Notes under the pieces: model-generated
What the model saw: only the letters and a program-made list of their open reading frames with translations
Databases searched by the model: none
What the model was told of the DNA's origin: nothing
Made by a program: the position numbers and the translations under genes
Shown: positions 24,324 through 36,900 of the stretch, in pieces
Layout: each line of letters opens with the position of its first letter
Position numbering within the stretch: position 1 is the first letter of the stretch
Source: Tanypteryx hageni
Lineage: Eukaryota; Arthropoda; Insecta; Odonata; Petaluridae
Direction of reading: 5' to 3'
Assembly: GCA_028673005.1 (NCBI GenBank)
Contig: CM054120.1
Span: 76,567,533 to 76,631,532 of the forward strand
Length of the DNA: 64,000 bases

Positions 24324-24630
24324 AAATTTAAACAATTAGAAAAATCTTATTTTACTTCTAGAAATGCTACAACTTTAAAATATGGCTAAAATGTGTAGCA
24401 TTAGTACCCCATAATGAAGAAAGTGTACAATTTTTAAAATTGCAACATTTGAGGATTGTTTTAAACTATTATTTTTACATGTGGGAAAAACGAAAATCGC
24501 TGCGGAGGTGAAATCTTTAGAATTAAAAGAATATTTGTAATGATGAAATCTGTCAGAAAAATGAATGTTTTTTCAAGGTGAGATGAAATGCTTGCAGTAT
24601 GCAAGCACCAACTACTAGTATAACATATAG
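24324..24630 (+). repeat. Repeat unit U4, right part
   Basis: Resumes at the AAAT duplication and continues the unit interrupted at 17197, down to the ctagtataacatatagcat end. Confidence 0.75.
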
Positions 24631-25408
24631 CATATAGGAGGATACTAATGTTTAGGCACTTCCAGATGAGGTGGAGATTCGAAAATTTTTTCATAGGTAG
24701 GATTTTGTGGAAAACCGACTATAAAAAACGAAAATCTTGAAAAACTGCAACAATGCGGCCGCTAAAAATTCGCAATTCTTTCAACAAATTTTCAAGGTTT
24801 ATGTATTTACGCATGTGCTACGGAGTTGAAATTTTTTTTATAGGTAGAATTCCTAAAATAACGAAATAAGGATTAAACAAATTTCGATATTTTAATTTGT
24901 TTGGCAGTTAAAAATTCTTAAAGTATAAACAAATAGATAACTGTTTAAGTACTAAAGGATGAGCTAGGAAGCTGAAATTTTCACATTTTTTACAGTTGTG
25001 TATTTGCACAAATAAACATTTCAATTTTACAATATATGAATTGTAACGGCCGTTAAAAATTATTTAAATTTAAACAATTAAAAAATATTAATTTAATTCT
25101 AGAAGTGCTACAACTTGAAAATTTGGCTAAAATATGTAGCATTAGTACCCCATAATGAAGATAGTGTAAAATTTTTAAAATTGCAAAATTTGAGGATTGT
25201 TTTAAACTATTATTTTTACATAAAGGAAAAACGAAAATCACTGCGGTAGTGAAATGTTTAGAATTAAAAGAATATTTGTGATGATTAAATGTCTTTCTGA
25301 AAAATGAATGTTTTTTCAAGGTGAGATGAAATGCTTGCAGTATGCAAGTGCGAACTACTAGTATGTTATATCCTCCTCCTCCTCTGTAAGGAACGTCTAT
25401 ATAGAATG
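24631..25408 (+). repeat. Repeat unit U5
   Basis: Runs from aggaggatactaatgtttag to gtaaggaacgtctatataga. Contains the gcggccgc sub-repeat at about 24755 and all 146 bp sub-repeats. Confidence 0.7.
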
Positions 25409-26189
25409 ATAACAGGAGGATACTAATGTTTAGGAACTTCCAGATGTGCTGAATATATGAAATTTTTTTCTTAGTTAGAATTTTGGACATAACCGACTAG
25501 AAAAACGAAAATCGTCAAAAAGTGCAACAATGCGGCCGCTAAAAATTCGCAATCGTTTAAACAAATTTTCATGGTTTATGTATTTCCGCATTTTCTACGG
25601 AGATGAAAATTTTTTGTAAGTAGAATTCTTAAAAAGACGAAATAGGGATTATACAAATTTTGATATTTTAATTTGTTAGGCAGTTAAAAATTCTTAAAGT
25701 TTAAACACATAAATAACGGTTTAGGTACTACGGGATGAGGTAGGAAGCTGAAATTTTCAAATTATTTACAGAGTAGTAAATTTGCACAAAAAACATTTCA
25801 ATTTCACCATCTATGAATTGCGGCGGCCGTTAAAAATTATTTAAATTTAAACAATTAGAAAAATATTATTTTACTTCTAGAAGTGCTACAACTTTGAAAT
25901 TTTTGCCTAAAATGTTTAGTATTAGTACCCCATAATTGAGAATGTGTAAAGTTTTAAAATTGCAACATTTGGGGATTGTTTTAAACTATTATTTTTACAT
26001 GTGGGGAAAAACGAAAATCGCTGCCGAGGTGAAATCTTTAGAATTAAAAGAATATTTGTAATGGTGAAATGGCTGTCTGAAAAATGAATGTTTTTTTAAT
26101 GTAAGATGAAATGCTTGCAGTATGCAAGCACCAACTACTAGTATGTTATATACTCCTCCTCCTCTGTAAGAAACGTCTATATATAATGA
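25409..26189 (+). repeat. Repeat unit U6, last of the array
   Basis: Starts aacaggaggatactaatg and ends gtaagaaacgtctatatata. Unique AT-rich DNA follows. Confidence 0.7.
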
Positions 26190-26496
26190 TGATGTGCTAT
26201 GGGATTTTTATAACACTTGATGCATATTCCAAAAATATTTTCCATAATTATAAAACTTCTTATGAATTACACTTCGTAAAATCTCCGACTACATAAAAAC
26301 TAAAAACTTAATCAAATTCCAAAAACTAACACATGGCTGCCTGAATAAATTGATCATAGGTATTCTTTAAATATAACAGCAAATATACTCTCAATATATC
26401 ACCAAAGTGATAGCTTCACATAAAAACACCCAATCTAATAAATGCCACATGTAAAGGGAATCAAATCACTCTGTAACACACACTGATAATACTCAC

Positions 26497-26600
26497 CAAT
26501 AATATTACTTTGTGAAGATGGCCAATCAGGTCCAGGTTGTCATCCGAGTTGCAGACTCCAAGTTGGGAGTCGCAAGAGAAGTGTGCTTTCAATGAATGGC
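26497..26600 (-). CDS. Candidate internal exon of an unknown host gene
   Basis: On the minus strand a pyrimidine-rich acceptor (ttcttgttgtttcag) precedes about 105 bases that are open in one frame only (SHSLKAHFSCDSQLGVCN, then SDDNLDLIGHLHKVILL), followed by a strong donor gtgagt. Both other frames are closed. This is a good splice-exon signature for so short a piece. I do not recognise the protein. The coding potential is otherwise unproven. Confidence 0.35.
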
Positions 26601-27408
26601 TCTGAAACAACAAGAAAATAATCAGAAACCTTGAATCTCAAGCTGAAAAATATTCACCATTCATCTAGTATATTATGAAATGTTCCTGATTCTTTCATGA
26701 TAAATCATTCTACAAATTTTCGTATCAGAAATTCTAATGCAACTCAAGTTATTCTTCAATTCGAAGTCTTCTAAAGAAACGAAGAAATCGTTTCCCATGA
26801 ATTGCAATGCTTAGCTTAATATTTCTTTCAAATGCCATCAGACTAGTATTTACTGACTACATAACTTAATATAAATTAGAATGCAGCTAAATATATGACT
26901 GCCATTAACGAATTTGTCTATAAAAGTATGCTTTATTCTATGAAATGCTCTATCATTAAAATAATGTCACTCACGTTAAATCAATCTAGCATTTTTCAGA
27001 ATTAAATTTCCATAATATCCCTTGAATTTGAATAAACTCTGTGAATTTTAGTTTGGCTTAGGTTTACTTTAATTCCCCTATAACTCAGTAAACTTATTTA
27101 TTTTATAAATTCATAAAAATATATTTTACGAGTTGCTAAACCAAAGGCTTCGGGTCAAAACCACTTAACATTCATAGTCTACAAACCTCGACATAAACCA
27201 AAATAAATTCAACATTGCTTTTGAGGAAGTTGACCAAGGCATATTATATCCTATAATTTATTAAATGTTCTATAATTAATATGCCCGCTCTACCACAGAG
27301 GAAGAAAATCTTATCGGGTTGAGAAAATAACTTGCATCGACATTTGACACAACCAGTATGAATACATTCACATGATAACCAAAGCGATTATAACTCTATA
27401 TCGATGCA

Positions 27409-27651
27409 TCATTCGTCCGAAACAGCTACGTTTGCACAACAAGAAATCATAGGAATTTGATCATACTTTAGCAATGCAACTTCATCCATTCGAATTTTCG
27501 ATAAAATTCCATTCTTAATATCAAGAATGAGGTCAGGCTCAACCCTGTGGAATTTACTCGTCTTCGTGAAATCGGTCGTGCCAAATAAATTTGTGGAAGT
27601 GTCCAAGTTCTTTCTTTTTCTCGATTCCATTCTTAACTTTTTCAAGTTCAT
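27409..27651 (-). CDS. Candidate coding exon of an unknown host gene
   Basis: The ATG at 27651 starts an 80-codon frame (MNLKKLRMESRKRKNLDTS, then VEPDLILDIKNGILSKIRMD). Its composition looks like a real soluble protein, not translated AT-rich noise. A possible donor gtagct after CCAN, or gtatga after LLK, lies before the stop. The first would join in phase with the candidate exon at 26600. No family recognised. Confidence 0.3.
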   Translation of the reverse strand: MNLKKLRMESRKRKNLDTSTNLFGTTDFTKTSKFHRVEPDLILDIKNGILSKIRMDEVALLKYDQIPMISCCANVAVSDE

Positions 27652-28039
27652 GTGGTCGGTTTAAAACATTTCGACACGGAAATATAATTGAACCAATAGC
27701 AAATAACCTAAGGTTATGGCCCAATTAACATCGGTTTCGAGTTCAACATCATTGCACACAATTTAAGTCTTTCGATTTAAAAAATCTTAAGAACTCCGCA
27801 TCAAAAAAGTGATTAGAATTTGAGCAGCAAAATTGTATGAACCTCAAAGGTGTTCTTATGGCACCATTAACATTATATTAAATCTGACACGGCGTGCAAA
27901 GGCTAATCACGTTTTCGTTAACCTGGCTTAAGGCGTAGAAACCGCATTAATTATTGCTAGTAACGTGAAAATGCTAAACTACTCGAATACATGAATTCGG
28001 AGTAAATGCCAAATAATAATGTACAAAGATGAAATTACC

Positions 28040-28200
28040 TTAAAATGACTACTTCCTCGTACACCGCCACAAGAAACACTCTCACTGGTACGCTGGTACC
28101 TCAAACGCAGAGAACTTGAGCGAAGCGGCAAAAGAAAGAAATAATACTGATATTACGAAATAACTCGTAGCGCAAAGGTGCGCACGTTGCCATCCTTTTG
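28040..28200 (-). promoter_or_regulatory. Possible promoter/first exon of the minus-strand gene
   Basis: A locally GC/CpG-richer patch (gcgcaaaggtgcgcacgttg) in AT-rich surroundings. On the minus strand it is followed by a plausible donor ttttaag/gtaatt at about 28040. It lies upstream of the two candidate exons. Only a suggestion. Confidence 0.25.
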
Positions 28201-28230
28201 TTTTGTTTGAATCGATTTTATAAGTAATTT

Positions 28231-29240
28231 ATTTGATAATATTAGAATGTGTTATCTTTGTTTTATCAATAACGCCTTAAAAGTTATTTTTTAGAAAAAT
28301 AATACAACCTCTAAATCCCCTAAATATACAACGCATCACAAATATTTTCAATATTCATGACAGGGATATATCAATATGAAAAATATATTAATTCCTTATA
28401 TTTCATTCTTCAAAGATATATGACATTTCTTCCCAGTTATTTGGCTATTAAATACACAGAAACGTGTATTATTAACATTTTAGGAAAAGTTCAGAAAAAG
28501 TGGCAAAATATTTCCAAGAATCATTCGCCCCTATTTCGTATGTAAATACCGTCTCTACCTATGAAAGTAGCATATTTCATAATATATATTTAACGTAATC
28601 ATATTATTGCTATAACAGTCGATTAAATACGACATCCTGTATTAATGTTGGACAGATTTTCAATAATATTCTGTATAATAGTACTACCGTAGGGGTACTA
28701 GTCTTTGGTACTACCCATATGAATATAAAACTTGAGTAAACGACTCTATATAGCTCAACTTTGGATTTCAATACATAATAAAAAATAGATTTTTGATAAC
28801 CCACCCTCCATAGACAAGGCAGGAAAATTTTATTAGTCCAATTAAAATTTTAAAAATAAATCCCTATAAAAATTAAATTATCCTTTGAAACTTTTTAAAT
28901 TTATAAACAAGATCTTACTTATAGATCCACCAATATAAACGATTTATTTTTTCATAATATCGATAAATTAAAAAATAATTTAGTGCTTCATGAACAATGA
29001 CGATCAGTATCTCGACTTCAAGACATACAATGATTTTTATTCATAGAATAGATGAAGATGAGTTTGCCTATAAGCAACTTCTTCTGTCTGGTATTATTAT
29101 AAATTACAAACACTATCAATATCATACATATAACAATAAATAAACTAAGATTATTTGAAAAGATGCATTTATGTTCCCATTTACTCTGCTTAAACTACAG
29201 TAATTTTTAATAGTAAGTGCAAAATGTTGAATGTTGACAG
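28231..29240. other. No gene seen
   Basis: Very AT-rich. Short ORFs only, none with recognisable domains. The LINE remnant begins just to the right. Confidence 0.5.
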
Positions 29241-29249
29241 TGAGTTTGA

Positions 29250-31790
29250 ATGTTCATGTACTAAGATAAATATTGGAACCACTGTAATAATAGTCATGTC
29301 AATATATCACTCTTCATCCAGCGACTTCAGTTCATTTCTTCACAAATTATGTCAATTGCTAGATTGTTAGGTTCTACAAACAATTATGTCATAATTACAG
29401 GCAACTTCAACTGTAATTTCTTGTTAGAAAGTCCAGAAAAGGTTGACTTTGTCAATCTACTTACTTTCTTTCATCTTACACCCATTGTGAATGTCCCAAC
29501 TAGAATCACACCAAGATCCAACACACTACTGGATAATATCCTAACCAATTTCAATTTTAAACATGTTGATGCATCTGTTATTGAAAATTGTATTTCAGAT
29601 CATAGCTTTGTAATGGCCAGATTTATTATAAATCAAATTCTTACCTCGGGTACTACTGATACACAATTGAAAAGATCCTTTTCAAATTCAAATATTTCGT
29701 GTTTCCTACATCTTCTCAACAATGAGTCATGGACAGAAATATTTTCATGTAGAGATCTTGACTATAGGTGTAATATTTTTTATGGTAAATTTCTTCACCA
29801 CTTTCATCATGCTTTTCCACTAAAAACTAAAAATATGCTTTCAATATTCATAACCCCCAAGATAAAAATTGGGTTACCAATGAAATAAGGGAGTGCTCAA
29901 GAAAATTAAAACATCTTTCCTTCCTTCATAAAACTTCTGGTAAATATGAAACTGCCAAGCAACTGAAAATGTGGAAAAGGGAGTACAAAAAGCTTATAAA
30001 TGATACCAAATGATTATTTTTTATACTAGGCTGACTAACGCAAAAAACAAACTCAAGGAGACATGGAACATTATAAACGCATACAAGGGCACCAAACCCA
30101 CTAGAATACTTCCAAACTTAGGCTTATCTAACAATGACAGAGACACACCATGATCACTTTGTGAAATCATTACCAAAGAATTCAACAAGATCTTCAACAA
30201 TTATCCTTTCATTTCTAACCCATTCTCTATCATACCCTCTCTTGAAAATTCACTATATCTTAGTCCATCAAAGGAAAATGAAGTAATCAGTATAATATCT
30301 GCCCTTAATAATAACTGTTCAACAGGACTTGATGAAATTCCAGCACTTGTATTTAAATATAGCTATCCCATAATCATTACACCTCTTCTCCTTCTTATCA
30401 ATGACTCGCTTAGACTTGGCATCTTTCCTTCTAAACTGAAGCTATTCAAAGTCATACCATTATACAAAGGAAAAGGTGAACTAAATAACCTCACCAACTA
30501 TAGACCTATAGATATTCAAAGTGTATTCTCTAAAATCTTTGAAAGGGTATTTCATAAAGGTCTTGAAAACTTTCTTAATGCACATGAAGTGATCAACTTT
30601 ATTATTAACTCAATAAATGACAATAAACAAACTCTTGGCATATTCTTTGACTTATCAAAAGCCTTTGATACTGTTGGTCATGAACTGCTCCTCAAGAAAC
30701 TTGACAGATATGGCATAAGAGGGTACGCTGATGACTGGCTAAGATCTTACCTCAGTGACAGAAATCAAAAGGTTGTCCTTGATCATAAAGGAGCTAAATA
30801 TATATCTAAAACCAGTATTCCATCCTCGGGTGTTCCACAGGGCTCAATTCTTGGACCTGTTCTAATCTCCCTTAATATAAATGATCTTCCTACTATCTTT
30901 GCTAATAATATTTGCACTAAAGCAATTGTCTATGCTGATGACACAAACCTACTTATTTCCTCAGATAACCTGTTTTTATTAATCGAGTCTGGTAACAGAG
31001 TCACAAGTGCAATAAATGACTGATGTACCAATAATCATCTAAGCATAAACTGTGATAAAACAAAGATGATTAAGTTCATCAAAAACTATGAAAGCGATAA
31101 TAGTCTTCTCATTAGGATAAGTAATCAATCACTAAAACATGTTAGTCATACTCGATTTCTAGGGATTAACATATCACAAAACTTATCTTGGGATATTCTT
31201 ACAGACAGCATACTAAAAAAACTAAACAGCATATGCTTCATGATAAGAACTATCAAAGGTACCATCAGTGTAAAAACTCTAAAAGTCATATATTATAGTG
31301 AATTCTACTCACGAGTAACATATGGGCTTATTTTTTGGGACCACTCAACACAACTAGTCAAAGTTTTTAAACTACAAAAACGTGTTATTCGCTACATTGT
31401 TGACAAACTTAATTATACACCTAGTCACCCACTTTTCAAGGAACTTGATATCCTTCCATTACCAAGTATTTATATCTATCTTTTACTAGTATTTGTGAAG
31501 ACCAATAGAAGCAATTTCACATCAAATAGTGATATTCATAATCACAATACCAGAAATTGCTTAAATATTCACACACCCCAACAGAATTGTAAGATGGCAA
31601 CAAACGGCCCTTATGTAATGGGCCTCCATCTATATAACAGTTTTCAAATTTTCAGTTTAAAATCTGAGTTTTCATTTCATGATTTAGTAAAAGCAGTTCA
31701 GGATATAAACCTTATCCACATAATCAACTGTGATCTGCTTTATGATGAATCTGATGTTTTGAGAGAGGCAAGAGAGTAAGAGAAAGTCTA
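29250..31790 (+). mobile_element. LINE (non-LTR retrotransposon), 5'-truncated and decayed
   Basis: 29349-29888 carries the second half of an apurinic-type endonuclease (ITGNFNCNFLL, NVPTRITPRSNTLLDNI, ENCISDHSFV). 30130-31023 is reverse transcriptase (STGLDEIPA, YKGKGELNNLTNYRPI, FFDLSKAFDTVGHELL, SGVPQGSILGPVL, VYADDTNLLIS). 31066-31779 is the C-terminal part ending in the QKRVIRYIV, FKELDILPLPSIY and HNHNTRN motifs. Frameshifts lie at about 29890-30130, a deletion removes the segment before FFDLSKAFD, and a TGA interrupts near 31021. The RT catalytic YADD is intact. In the endonuclease, Asn replaces the usual Asp of GDFN. Motif style fits the CR1/L2-like supergroup. Confidence 0.8.
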
Positions 31791-31854
31791 AATCTACCAG
31801 TGGATAAAATGTGGGTGGAATTTAAAAAAAATCAAATTCCACTGAGATTTAAAA

Positions 31855-32060
31855 AAATATGGAATTTATCTTATCAGTACCAGTAAGCAATGCAAGTGCT
31901 GAAAGAGTTTTTTCACTGATGAAAAACTAATGGACAGATGAATGAAATAAATTAAAAATCTAGTTTGTAAAATCAGAGCTTCAGATAATTAACTTTAACA
32001 AAACTTGTCAAGAGTTTTTTGAGTTTGTACAAAAACAACCAGAACTTTTAAAATGTTGTA
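31855..32060 (+). pseudogene. hAT transposase C-terminal (dimerisation) fragment
   Basis: One frame reads FILSVPVSNASAERVFSLMKN, then WTDE, KLKI, and FNKTCQEFFEFVQ. This is the signature end of hAT transposases (S-AERVFS-M). Three in-frame stops interrupt it. No upstream hAT catalytic region is visible, so it is a tail fragment next to the LINE 3' end. Confidence 0.75.
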
Positions 32061-32425
32061 AAATCAAACAAAAAATATAAATTTCAAATCTGACTTAATT
32101 GTAATTGAAATCTGATTTTATGTTAATAAGCATAGATTATTTAATCAGTTACTATATGTGATTCCTCATCTGTGGCAATACTTTGTAGAAGGAATATTAT
32201 TATTTAAAATAAATATTATTGTTATGGTTGTTTAAGACTAAAATTAATGTAATTATATTGCTAATATTCTGAAGATCCATATGTTGTAAATATTTATTAA
32301 AGAACAATTTAAATAATAAAATCTTATCAATTTTTTTTTTGTCAATAGAAATTATCTGTTCCACTAACTTGTACTGTATTGAGTTTTTTCTATTGTATTT
32401 ACAGAATTTTAATTAATAAATTTAT
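32061..32425. other. No gene seen
   Basis: AT-rich spacer up to the TTAA of the first piggyBac copy. Confidence 0.5.
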
Positions 32426-32429
32426 TTAA

Positions 32430-34106
32430 CCCTTCGGTGGTAACGTGAGATTTAATCCCGCCAGTGGTAACGTTGGGTCCAAGGGACCCAGGTAACAAAA
32501 TGGCTTGTAAAAAATGAAGCATTAGAGAATACAGCATGAAATTTGATTTTTGTTATACTTCAATACATATATATCTAATATAAAAGTTTCTTTAAAAAAA
32601 AATAAAACATTGCCTTCAAAACTGATCTTATTTAAAAGTTCCAAAGATTTGCTGTATGAATTTTAAAAAAATCGCACAGAAATTCAATTGTTATCAATGC
32701 AATCACTGCACATCATTGATGCATGTTTAAGGCAGATATACTTCAAACACTTTTGGCAGTAATACTTTGATTTTGAGTCTTTACAATAAATGCATCTTCC
32801 TCTCTTATTTGGCTGCATTGGTGGATGCTGAACTTGGTAGCCTGAATACTTTTGAGCAAGCAGCCTCACATATTTAGATAAATACATGTTTGTCGATCTA
32901 TTCTTTAAATATTCTTCAATTAAACGTTTTCCTGAAAAAAATTTACTTAATGCCTTGACACACACTTTAACCACCGGAAATATCAATTCAAAAAATGAAA
33001 ATGAGTTCTTACCAATATTTTTTATAAAAAATCTTTGCTCTTCAACTGAATTTTTGTTTGCTTTGAATATTATGTGTGCATTGATGGCACCAATATTCAA
33101 CAAAGTGAATAAAATAGTCAAAGGCCACCTTGAATTTCTTGACGCATTGTAGTCAGCGCATCCACCACATCTACGCCTCATTTGGTAGCATTGTAGAATG
33201 TGATAATCTCCGGTTTTTTGTTGTCTCCCGCATCTGTGTCTAATTTTTCATCATGGTGCATACTTGAAAACATGTTAACAACCTTATTGTTTTTTGGAAT
33301 GTAAGAAACTAGCGTCATGTCCTCTTGAAACCCAAACAAACTTGTGCAAATATTACAATTTTAGGATTTGTGAATTCAGTAGGCAACTCGGCCTTAGTCC
33401 TCTTTACAGTTCCTACAACTGTTTAATTATAGTATTTCATCATTTTTTTCACTAAAGCATAGCTGGTAAACCAGTTGTCCATAGTCATGTTTCTTCCTGT
33501 ATTGTACACAGGCCTGCACATTAGTTCTACAACATTGTCCGGTTTGTTGTTTACTTTTAAAACTTCTGACGACTGGTTTCCCGCATATATTTCCAAATTC
33601 AAAGTACAATTCATTCTAGCATCGACCAAGGCATATATTTTTATTCCATGTCCACTTGGTTTTTTGCCATGTATACTTTAAAGGGACACCTACCGCGGAA
33701 TGCTGGAAGCATTTCGTCAAGAGTTAGGTACTCTCAAACAGAGTACGACTTCGAACAACTTGCAACACACGCTTCAAATAATTGTCGTATAGGTGCCAGA
33801 TTGTCCAGTCTACATCTCTCATTTCTTACTCTTTACTCAGATCAAAGAATTTCTTGGAAGATATAGAAGCCACCTTACGAAAAAAATTTCACGAGTGGTA
33901 ACGTAGGGTCTATCAGACCCACATAACACTTCACCCTTTGACAACTGTTGATAAACTAAAAGCTGGGGCACGTGCCGTCCCATGACCATCTCGTGAGTAT
34001 TCGATAGGAAGGTACTCTAATAGAGAATGTTCCAACTCAAACCGATTTAGTTCAAAAATACAAAAACAGATGGTGGTCTGTCAGACCCAACGTTACCACT
34101 GCAGGG
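32430..34106 (-). mobile_element. piggyBac transposon copy 1 (1.68 kb, deleted)
   Basis: TTAA (32426-32429) then CCCTTCGGTGGTAACGT on the left, and inverted CGTTACCACTGCAGGG then TTAA (34107-34110) on the right. Both are the terminal repeat and target duplication of piggyBac. The ggtggtaacgt motif is repeated about 25 bp inside and abuts a palindrome (gggtccaagggaccc). Similar motifs recur near 33893-33920 and 34072. The transposase keeps only its central and C-terminal parts. Confidence 0.88.
32684..33880 (-). pseudogene. piggyBac transposase, N-terminally truncated and frameshifted
   Basis: Reading leftward: the DDE_Tnp_1_7 start (DEMLPAFRGRCP-like, 33700-33720, then KIYALVDARMNC), the second catalytic block (TMDNWFTSYALVKKM, 33440-33490), then DYNASRNSRWPLTILF and a C-terminal cysteine-rich zinc-binding domain (GRCIYCKDSKSKYYCQKC, then YICLKH). 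The cysteine-rich domain normally helps recognise the TTAA-end DNA. At least three frameshifts separate these. The stretch between 33181 and 33423 is also piggyBac-like but out of frame. Confidence 0.82.
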
Positions 34107-34110
34107 TTAA

Positions 34111-34802
34111 ACTTATATTTTATAGATTTTTGTCATAATAACTAAAAAAATGAGTTATTCGGATGCGCTCTGCGATGGCAATATATAGTATTTTTTGTGC
34201 CAACTTTGCATACTTGAAAGTTTTAAATGTCATAACACTGCTTGCTGGAAAGGTGGCAACCCTAATTCTCTATGCAATAAATCTCTCAAATCTATGGTAA
34301 ATGTGTCTATATAGTAGGTCCCCTGGTAAAACAATTTTCTCTGTTTTAAAAATTCTTCCTCTATCCTGTGTGTACATCCTTAATTGTGCAATATTTGTAA
34401 AAAATAATCCTATAATTCCCATGAATACCACAGTTCATGATTATCTTACCCATGGAAGAATGTCAATGTAAATGGTTATTCTCTTTCTCTATGTAAGCAA
34501 GGACCACATCATTCTGCCTCCATGATTTTTAACAAAGTGTCCAATTATATAAAATCCCTCCACTATCTTTAAAAATAGATTTAAGACACTATGTAAAAAT
34601 TATTGCTGTATAAATGAATTTTTAAATGACGATTTTTCTGTTTAAAACTGTTTTGCATCAATTATACGTATACTGCCAAATTTTGTTTGTCCTCGACAAT
34701 TTTGTCATGTTTTTGACCAATTGAACATTAATAAAACAATCAATAATATTAATAAAGACTCAGAAATAAAAACGATACTGTAGAATAGATGAAATTCATT
34801 TT
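34111..34802. other. No gene seen
   Basis: AT-rich, only short frames. Ends where the dispersed repeat begins. Confidence 0.5.
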
Positions 34803-35335
34803 TAGGTTGGTTTCCAAAGAAAACATAGCCTTATAAAATGGTCATTTCTGTGTGTGTCCCACTGACAACTTTATCAGCAATGGACCGATTTTCATGAAAC
34901 TTGGTATGAGGCTCGTGCTTCCAGAGCCCACCTCCAGGCTATATTTTATTTGGCTAAGATTAAAGTCTCGGGTTTGATTCCAGGAACATTTTTTCCCTAT
35001 TTGTTTTACATAGGGAGTCTCAAATCCATCATGCAGAGATTTTTTCTTTAATACTTTAAAATATCTCAAAATTGTGATATTGGAGCAAGGTTTGTACTGT
35101 TCTAAGGAGAAAAGAATGTATATTCTAATTCTTATCACAGAATTCTAATAATTGATAGTATTTTCCAGAGTTTCTATTAAAACATAGTGTTTTTGCATTT
35201 TAAATTTCCTTTTATCGGATTGTTGCCATGGAGACGATTATTACCAAACATGTCTTGAGCATAGATGACTGAACAAATGGGTTATTTTCTTTTACACTTG
35301 ACTACCATTCAGCAATGGATTGATCCATACATATG
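34803..35335 (+). repeat. Dispersed repeat, copy 1
   Basis: From ggtttccaaagaaaacatag to caatggattgatccatacat. It includes gattttcatgaaacttggta, a gtttgattccagg block and gttgccatggaga. An inverted copy with clear similarity throughout lies at 47868-48425. No terminal repeats or ORF. Nature unknown. Confidence 0.65.
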
Positions 35336-35629
35336 CGTACAAGCAGTAAAATTTATTAAATTCGTTTATTAAAAAACATGAAAAATATAATATCAGAAAA
35401 AGATTTTGACATTGCTTTTAACCCTTAGTTAGTCGCGTGAAAAAAAGTTCCGTAATTAGTCGCGTGGGGTCAATATGACCCCAAAATAATTTCTAAAGAT
35501 AAGCAATAATATATTAATTTATTTATATTTTACTGGAAATAAAATCAATCTTTCATTATAATACAATTATTTATTAGTAATTTTTACAATAAACATTGAT
35601 TAAAATAAATTAAATTTTTTTTGTATTTT

Positions 35630-36145
35630 CTAATCACTTTCCCTCTCCCCACATTCAATGCACTTCATTATCATATGGTCTTTGCAAGTAAAAGCTCGAC
35701 AATTTCCACATCTAGTGGACACTTTATTGTCCTTATTTCTTGGGCAATGTTCGCATCTTCCTCTTGATAGTCCCAATCCCGGTGATGGACCTTCCTCCGC
35801 AAGTCCCTGTTGAGTGCATATGCGCTTTCGGAGATGCCTAGATATAAACTGACTCTGTGACCTCAAAATCTGTAGATCCTTTATTAATTCTTTCGATAAT
35901 GATTTCAAGAAATTTCGCCTTGTCATTTCCTTTTGAACGTTTTGTTTACAAACAATAAAGGCATTTAGGGCAGAAACGTTCAGCAAATGAAAAAACACAG
36001 CTAACGGCCATCTTTTCATTCTTTTGCCAACATTATAAGCAGCGTAGAGCTGATCGCATGTATCTACGCCACCTTTTGTTGCATTGTCGCATGAAGGTCG
36101 TGTTGAGGGCTTTATTAGGGATAGGACTATTTTTGCGGAGATCAC
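35630..36145 (-). pseudogene. piggyBac transposase C-terminal part
   Basis: Encodes the end of the DDE_Tnp_1_7 core (TKGGVDTCDQLYAAYN with the third acidic residue, then KRWPLAVFFHLLNVSALNAF) and the C-terminal cysteine-rich zinc-binding domain (RGRCEHCPRN, RCGNCRAFTCKDH, KCIEC). The N-terminal two thirds are missing: upstream of 36145 the sequence is unrelated. This exon-like piece is intact for 171 codons. Confidence 0.85.
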
Positions 36146-36149
36146 TCAC

Positions 36150-36900
36150 ACTTGTGTGTTAGACATCGGTCGCGGCACGGTCACTTTCCGGCCCCCACCT
36201 ACAGCATGAAGTAGTTTATGGCTGCCCCCAACTAGCAGAAAGATTCAAGCTCACTTCTGCTGTCACCGAGGATTGCCCTCGATGGGGCTTGGGACAAAAG
36301 TTGCCTCCTCGAGCAACCCAAGGGGTTCGTGCCGAGGTCCAACCGCGTCCTCCCCTATAAGTGTGAACGTACTTGGGACTTCTCCATAGAAACCCCATTG
36401 AAAATAGGATTTTTATATTTTGGTCTAAAACTTCCCAACCGTGACCATCATGCAACCGGTAGGAGATCGAAAAACTTTGAATATTGCTGATCTCATTCGT
36501 GTTCGTGCTTATTCCGAAAAATAAGGGAAAAACTCATGCTAAAAAGGGTGAGCAGTAATAAAAGGCAAACCGCTTTCTTTTAGAGAGACCAGGTGCGTTT
36601 GTTTGTGACTTTTATTGCGGGTAGAAAACTATGGGAAGAAAACAGTTGCATGTGTGCGGCCGAAGTAAGAAAACACACGGAGAATTACGAAAAGAGGGAA
36701 AAGGGTACATTGGAGGGGGGAGATGGGAGGAAGAGGGGTAACCAACCTATAGTGAAAATTAGTGAAGTAGAAATGTATCATAAGAGAACTAGTGTTAAAA
36801 CAATGACATACTGCTTATCAGGAAAATAATTTGTATTTCTGATGTGATAATAATAATGTATTGCATTTAACCCTTCTAGACCAATAGAGAAAAAAGCAAC
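36150..36900. other. Unidentified GC-richer insert inside piggyBac copy 2
   Basis: The sequence from about 36150 to 36480 is GC-richer than its surroundings and matches no recognisable protein in any frame. It replaces the N-terminal transposase region, either as a secondary insertion or through capture during internal deletion. Confidence 0.4.

Noticed and set aside
14288..26189. CRISPR array or coding repeats
   Set aside because: Units are far too long, include an inverted copy and the context is eukaryotic. No coding frame is preserved.
34971..34983. Pol III B box in the dispersed repeat
   Set aside because: A GGTTTGATTCC-like block exists but no A box at suitable distance, so a SINE call is not supported.
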